Shown: in pieces, positions 59,816 through 64,000 of the stretch
Position numbering within the stretch: position 1 is the stretch's first letter
Layout of the letters: each line of letters starts with the position of its first letter
NCBI RefSeq assembly: GCF_964340395.1
Contig: NC_135570.1
Coordinates: forward strand, 9,107,822-9,171,821
From: Glandiceps talaboti
Lineage: Eukaryota > Hemichordata > Enteropneusta > Spengelidae
Direction: 5' to 3'
Length of the DNA stretch: 64,000 nucleotides
Made by a program: the position numbers and the translations under genes
Notes under the pieces: model-generated
Told to the model about the DNA's origin: nothing
Databases searched by the model: none
The model's input: the letters and a program-made list of their open reading frames with translations, nothing else

Positions 59816-59827
59816 AGGTCATGACCT
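59816..59827. promoter_or_regulatory. Palindromic nuclear-receptor element AGGTCATGACCT
   Basis: A perfect inverted repeat of AGGTCA half-sites with no spacer, 36 bp upstream of the HIF1AN ATG. It equals the classical palindromic thyroid-hormone-type element (TREpal). Occupancy is unknown. Confidence 0.4.
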
Positions 59828-60277
59828 TAAACTATAAACGCCACCATGCGACAGAATCAAGGTAGGACTGGCCTGTCGTTTATAAATCAAATTATAAATC
59901 GACCCAGGTGGTACACCGCCCTCGACGACAAGAGGACGTACAAATCTAGAATTTGTACGGCAAGAGAGCTTTCCATGATATTGCGTATTTGTTAAAAAAT
60001 AAAAGTGAAAGAGTTGATAGGAAAAAGTCTCAAAGTTGCAAAATTAAGGAAAATCTGCAGGAGTTGAGAGAACATCTATTGTCAACGGAGACTTTGATTT
60101 GGACTGTTAGTGGTACACGTTGCAATTTAATAATATTAAGGGAACATACCACAATACCACATTTCCACAAGATTGAACAGGTGACTGATCAAGACTAGGT
60201 TGTGTATGGGGAAGTATCACATCATGATGGTGGTCTCTATATATACTGCTCTTTAATCATCACCATCATCACCATCA
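59828..60277. other. HIF1AN upstream region with an unrecognised ORF
   Basis: An 82-codon plus-strand frame (59950-60198) has Lys/Glu-rich content and no start codon. It could be an exon or transposon remnant; I do not recognise it. A short CATCAC tract ends at 60277. Confidence 0.3.
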
Positions 60278-60475
60278 CAGGGGCGTGTAATATTTCATAG
60301 ATTGTTGTTTTCCAGGTCTACAGACTAAATATAACAACCTTTTGATTATATATTCCTACCTGTACAGGGGAAGAGAGTATACGTAGTACTATAGAGATTG
60401 ATACATTTGTAGCAGCAAGATTCGTATGATATTTTCCTAAGAAAACGGAAATCTAAGCAATAATACACGCCCCTG
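60278..60475. mobile_element. hAT-like MITE inserted in an ATC microsatellite
   Basis: 198 bp with terminal inverted repeats starting CAGGGGCGTGTA at both ends (about 20 of the first 27 bases match). CAGGGG-type ends are usual for hAT elements. The flanks are ATC/CATCAC repeats on both sides, so the target-site duplication cannot be read. Confidence 0.6.
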
Positions 60476-60497
60476 TGATCATCATCATCATCATTAA

Positions 60498-60529
<32 letters not shown>

Positions 60530-60639
60530 ACAAAAACAACAACAACAACAACAGCAACATCTTCATCATCACCATCATCATCATCATCATCATCATCAAC
60601 AACAAAAACAACAACAACAACATCATCACCATCATCATC

Positions 60640-60723
<84 letters not shown>

Positions 60724-60749
60724 TTCTACTTCTTCTTCTTCTTCATCAC

Positions 60750-60789
<40 letters not shown>

Positions 60790-60837
60790 GTCATCATCAC
60801 CATCATCATCATCATCTTCATCATCATCATCATCATG
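60476..60837. repeat. Compound CAT/CAA/CTT trinucleotide microsatellite
   Basis: About 360 bp of CAT blocks alternating with CAA and CTT blocks. The homopolymeric Met/Leu and Ile/Asn frames over it are artefacts. Confidence 0.97.
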
Positions 60838-61178
60838 ACGGCGATTTCCTATTGCAGTACCGTAGCCTGCGGGGTGGGGGGGTTTAGGGGAAGAGTCAAA
60901 GTGGCTATACTTACACTGACTCCTCGCTAATATGCCTCTCTATTGTACGCCGGTTTAACTTTCAATAAAAATGTGTCCAGTTAACAATTGTAACTTTTTG
61001 CAATGTAGCGAATTAAAAATTCTTTGTGCGAGAAAGTGCAAAAGAATAAATTAAATCTACTTGACATTGTGTTCCAACCAAGGTCACCCAGAATTGTTTC
61101 ATTTACAGTGTATCTGTATGCTTTTAATATGAATTTTCCCACTGTACGTTGCATTTTTCAAAACACTAGTACTCCATA
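60838..61178. other. Non-coding, nothing recognised
   Basis: AT-rich after a short G-rich stretch. It may include the unalignable downstream part of the adjoining LINE fragment. Confidence 0.35.
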
Positions 61179-61920
61179 TCAGTTTGACTTAATATGTAAT
61201 TCACCAACATATTCAAGTGCAGGACGCAGTATGTAGTTCCATAAAGACAGACCAAAATCAACCCTATTGATGTTACTATGGCTACCAAGAATAGATTTCA
61301 TGATGGGGAATAAGTTGTCAAATTTCTTTGACGTTTTCAAAAAATTAGTATGATCTGAAAGGTTGCCAGTGATCCAGTACCCTAGATACTTGTGTTCATT
61401 TGCCTCTTTTATATTTAAATTACCAATTAACCAGTTCTTTTGTCTGTCTACTTTCTTTTTGATTACCAGAACATTTGATTTCTTCTCATTAATATTTATT
61501 TTCCAAAGTTTACAATATTTATTTGTGACATCTAGCATGTCTTGTAGTTTGTTTTCATTTAAGTGCTACAACTTTTACAAGGGCTACATCATCAGCAAAA
61601 AATAAGCCATTCATGATTTCACCATTTAGATTAACCCCTAGGTGTGATTCACTTAGCATTTTTTTATTCATTGATATATACAGGAAAAAGTATCGGCGCT
61701 AGAACAGATCCCTGTCTCAGTGAGACCCTCATTTTGGTTAAAATAGTCTGTTTCTATATCACCGAAGGAAACTTTACTTTCAATGTGATCATATGTGTGT
61801 TTTACCACACGCCATAATTTACCTTTTACACCATTGTTCCATAATGCGTACCACTGTCCTTCTCTCCAAACACTGCCATATGCTTTCTTGAAATCGAGAA
61901 GAAAGATCTCTCTATTCATG
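61179..61920 (-). pseudogene. Broken non-LTR retrotransposon reverse transcriptase
   Basis: Minus-strand frames give, in order, LLDFKKAYGSVWREG (motif A, catalytic Asp kept), KVSFGDIETDYFNQNEG, FFADDVALV (motif C, the F-A-D-D box), a frameshift near 61550, WKININEKKSNVLV and HKYLGYWI. The order and motifs are those of a LINE RT palm and thumb. The usual QGSVL segment is scrambled, there is at least one frameshift and both ends are missing. An inactive fragment. Confidence 0.85.
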
Positions 61921-62297
61921 GCAAGTAACGCTGACCCGGTTTGACCTTTTTATAATGCACTCGCACGTCATCTGGTGAAGTCATAAACCACATCCATCAG
62001 CTTTACTCAACTCATGGTGAGAGTGAGAAACTGTACCACCACTCTCACTCAGAAACGTGTAAACCGGTTTACACTGATACACATTTCCAATTTCTGTGTA
62101 TTGAATTTTGTGCAATACATCTGGTGATTGAAAGCATATGTGTTCATAAAAGTGAACGTGTTTTCGTCTTCTTTTGTATGTGTACGTGTGACATTGAAGC
62201 TGCCTGCTACATTGTCATAGGCGATAGTCCTGCTCTGCTGGTATAAACTCGTTTCGACGTTGAACTCTGCATCACTGAAATGATTTCTTCTGACCAA
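61921..62297 (-). other. Region with an unrecognised minus-strand ORF
   Basis: An 82-codon frame from ATG 62297 to 62049 contains SRTIAYDNVAGSFN and TFMNTYAF. Codon use is balanced, but no homology or splice partner is recognised. It could be an exon or chance. Confidence 0.2.
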
Positions 62298-62625
62298 TTA
62301 CATAGCAGGTAGGTACGTCGTTTTTATAAATGAGTTGTGAGTACAACAACTGAATATTGCCTTTACATGAATACTTAGCCACGTTGTGCTCTAATAATTA
62401 CAATCAACAAACACAGCTTACAGTAACGTGTACCGCAAGCCAGACTATTTGAATATAAAAAGAATCGTATTTTTGTGAATAACCCTCTTTTGCCAGTTTT
62501 GGTAAGGTGAACTAATGATAAATGTATTTCATGGAAGCAGTTTATGTATTGTTGTATTACGTATTAGGTGTAACTACATACTTAAGTGGTTTGACTGACA
62601 ATAGCGAAAGTGCCTGTTTTCACAG
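62298..62625. other. AT-rich, nothing recognised
   Basis: No ORF or repeat noted. It ends in a strong acceptor-like CTGTTTTCACAG at 62614-62625. Confidence 0.35.
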
Positions 62626-62828
62626 ACCATGTCAAGGTCGACTTGAGATCGTGTATGGCATGCATACCATGGCACGATTATGTTAAACAGCGCCACCATA
62701 CGTTACGTGCTGACCGCCGTGTACTCAAAAATTTGCATATCACTACAGCTGAACCAGAAGAACGAGACCCCGCTAAGCAGTCGACGTACCAGAATTATAT
62801 TGGCCGTGAAAGAGTCTGCATATGGTAG
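62626..62828 (+). CDS. Possible coding exon, family unknown
   Basis: It follows the acceptor-like CTGTTTTCACAG and stays open for about 67 codons to TAG. It contains CIPWHDYVKQRHHTLRAD and QSTYQNYIGRERV, and is richer in CpG and Arg than its surroundings. It could be the terminal exon of a plus-strand gene or a transposon remnant. No other exon could be joined. Confidence 0.25.
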
Positions 62829-64000
62829 ATGTAGTTATATTTTTCCTTATGTAATGTAATAATAATCACTTAAGACAAAGTATAAATTTATGTTGTTTCC
62901 CAAAACACTAACCTAAAAGGGTGAACAGTTGTGTCGAGTTGACGTTTCGCGTTTGTGTCGAAATTGTGACACTAATCTAAAGTTACATGTACTTTAACAG
63001 GATGTTATGCACAGGCACTCGAATCAATGTGTATGATTTTTTTAAAAAAATATGTAAATAAGTCTTATTTATAAAACAATACATTTTTTTTCTACACATT
63101 GATTCGAGTACCTGTGATGTTACGTTATGTTACAATTTACACTACTCACACTGCTTTTAGTTTTTTACTTGTAAAAATGTGTGGTTTACGATAAATATGT
63201 GCAAATGAATGCATCCATGTGAAAATAACATGTTGAGAGACATTGCATAATATTCAACGTACATATAATCCCGTGTGTGACCTCAATTCACCGTGATCGT
63301 ATTGTCATCATCATGCAATCATGTATATCATACGACTCGACGCTCGTGTACATTATCTACTTCCGTACATAGCTATTTCCGGCTGTACAGAAATCAGTCC
63401 AGTCTAGTAACTTTACATGTGGTCGCTTTCTACGATCTCACTCTCCACATGTAGTCAAATGGACAAATTCTACTGGAAATCTAGCTAAATCTCCTGCTGG
63501 GAGAATGATAAACAGCACATTTTCAGATCTATCACACTGGCAGTTTGTGAACTTCATTTATCAAAATTGGTCTGGGAAGTAAGATAAGAACATCACATGT
63601 TTGGAGCGTGGACGTCAGGTTTTTACATCATACCAGATCACGGCAGATAGAGTACAGTTACCGCGTGGTCCCATGAATGATGTCAGTGGTATTAAAGCAC
63701 AGAATGTCGTGCTAAAGACAGCCATTGCACTTATAATAATGTTGAGAGAGATCGACCACACATATAGAACTTTACTAAACCTTGGAGGAATTATACTGAC
63801 TAAACTAAAATCAGTCCCGCTTGCAAGCAGAGGATGGAGCCATTCTAACATTGTCCCTAAACAGGAAGAAGAGGGACATTGTCAGAATTGAGTCCCGACA
63901 TCTTTCCAGAAATCAGTCATGATTTCAGACTGAATAAGTTGAGAGACACCATGACCCATTCCCTCTTGGTAGAGACAATCAATGTCAAAAGTTAAGTCCC
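62829..64000. other. Right edge, no confirmed gene
   Basis: An open frame at 63601-63891 (about 96 codons, no ATG near its start) and its antisense shadow are unrecognised. A pair of similar words, CACTCGAATCAATGTGTA (about 63015) and the inverted ACACATTGATTCGAGTACCTG (about 63097), forms an imperfect inverted repeat around an A/T-rich centre. Confidence 0.3.

Noticed and set aside
60453-60930. Poly-Met/Leu and poly-Ile/Asn ORFs
   Set aside because: Translations of a compound trinucleotide microsatellite.
61179-61920. Active LINE
   Set aside because: Frameshift, truncated on both sides and part of the RT core scrambled. Only a fragment remains.
63601-63891. 96-codon plus-strand ORF
   Set aside because: No ATG near its start, no splice context and no recognisable family. 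Not enough to call a gene.

Overview
This is an AT-rich nuclear segment of an animal genome. It has spliced genes with GT/AG introns, abundant TACATGTA-type words, many tri- and tetranucleotide microsatellites, MITE-like foldback elements, a tRNA-derived SINE and decayed LINE fragments. Gene content and repeat style suggest a marine invertebrate (invertebrate deuterostome or lophotrochozoan). The species cannot be fixed from the sequence alone.

Two convergent genes carry the window. On the plus strand (about 12.35-39.25 kb) lies a CCSER/FAM190 family gene (serine-rich coiled-coil protein, homologous to vertebrate CCSER1/CCSER2). I could join eleven coding exons with consistent splice phases into 1240 codons. 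The first coding exon is 2.27 kb, intron 1 is 12.3 kb, and the conserved C-terminal half is split into small exons that include an 18-nt microexon. On the minus strand (59.78-46.40 kb) lies a complete eight-exon HIF1AN (FIH, asparaginyl hydroxylase) gene of 366 codons, with the iron ligands and 2-oxoglutarate-binding residues kept.

Layout: 1-4.3 kb holds tandem repeats, two MITEs and a possible terminal exon of an unknown gene. 4.4-12.3 kb is mostly non-coding, with a promoter-like patch near 5.0 kb, a minisatellite-armed inverted repeat at 7.6-8.1 kb and a SINE at 11.4-11.8 kb. 12.3-39.2 kb is the CCSER gene. 39.2-46.4 kb is the convergent intergenic interval, rich in CCAAT-box minisatellites. 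46.4-59.8 kb is HIF1AN. 59.8-64 kb holds a hAT-like MITE inside an ATC microsatellite, a broken LINE reverse transcriptase and unrecognised ORFs.

The most unusual feature is at the second CCSER coding exon. An 81-bp unit containing the last 56 nt of the exon, the 5' splice site and the first 25 nt of the intron is repeated 25 times plus a partial copy. Every full copy carries the same AAAG|GTATGT donor. Because 81 is a multiple of three and the unit has no stop, every donor gives the same downstream frame, so the locus could produce a ladder of isoforms differing by 27 residues per step. Other notable points are a microsatellite-encoded poly-serine tail on FIH, paired foldback elements with shared ends but different perfect arms, inverted-repeat elements with minisatellite arms, and several SxIP/SxLP (EB-binding type) motifs in the CCSER protein.
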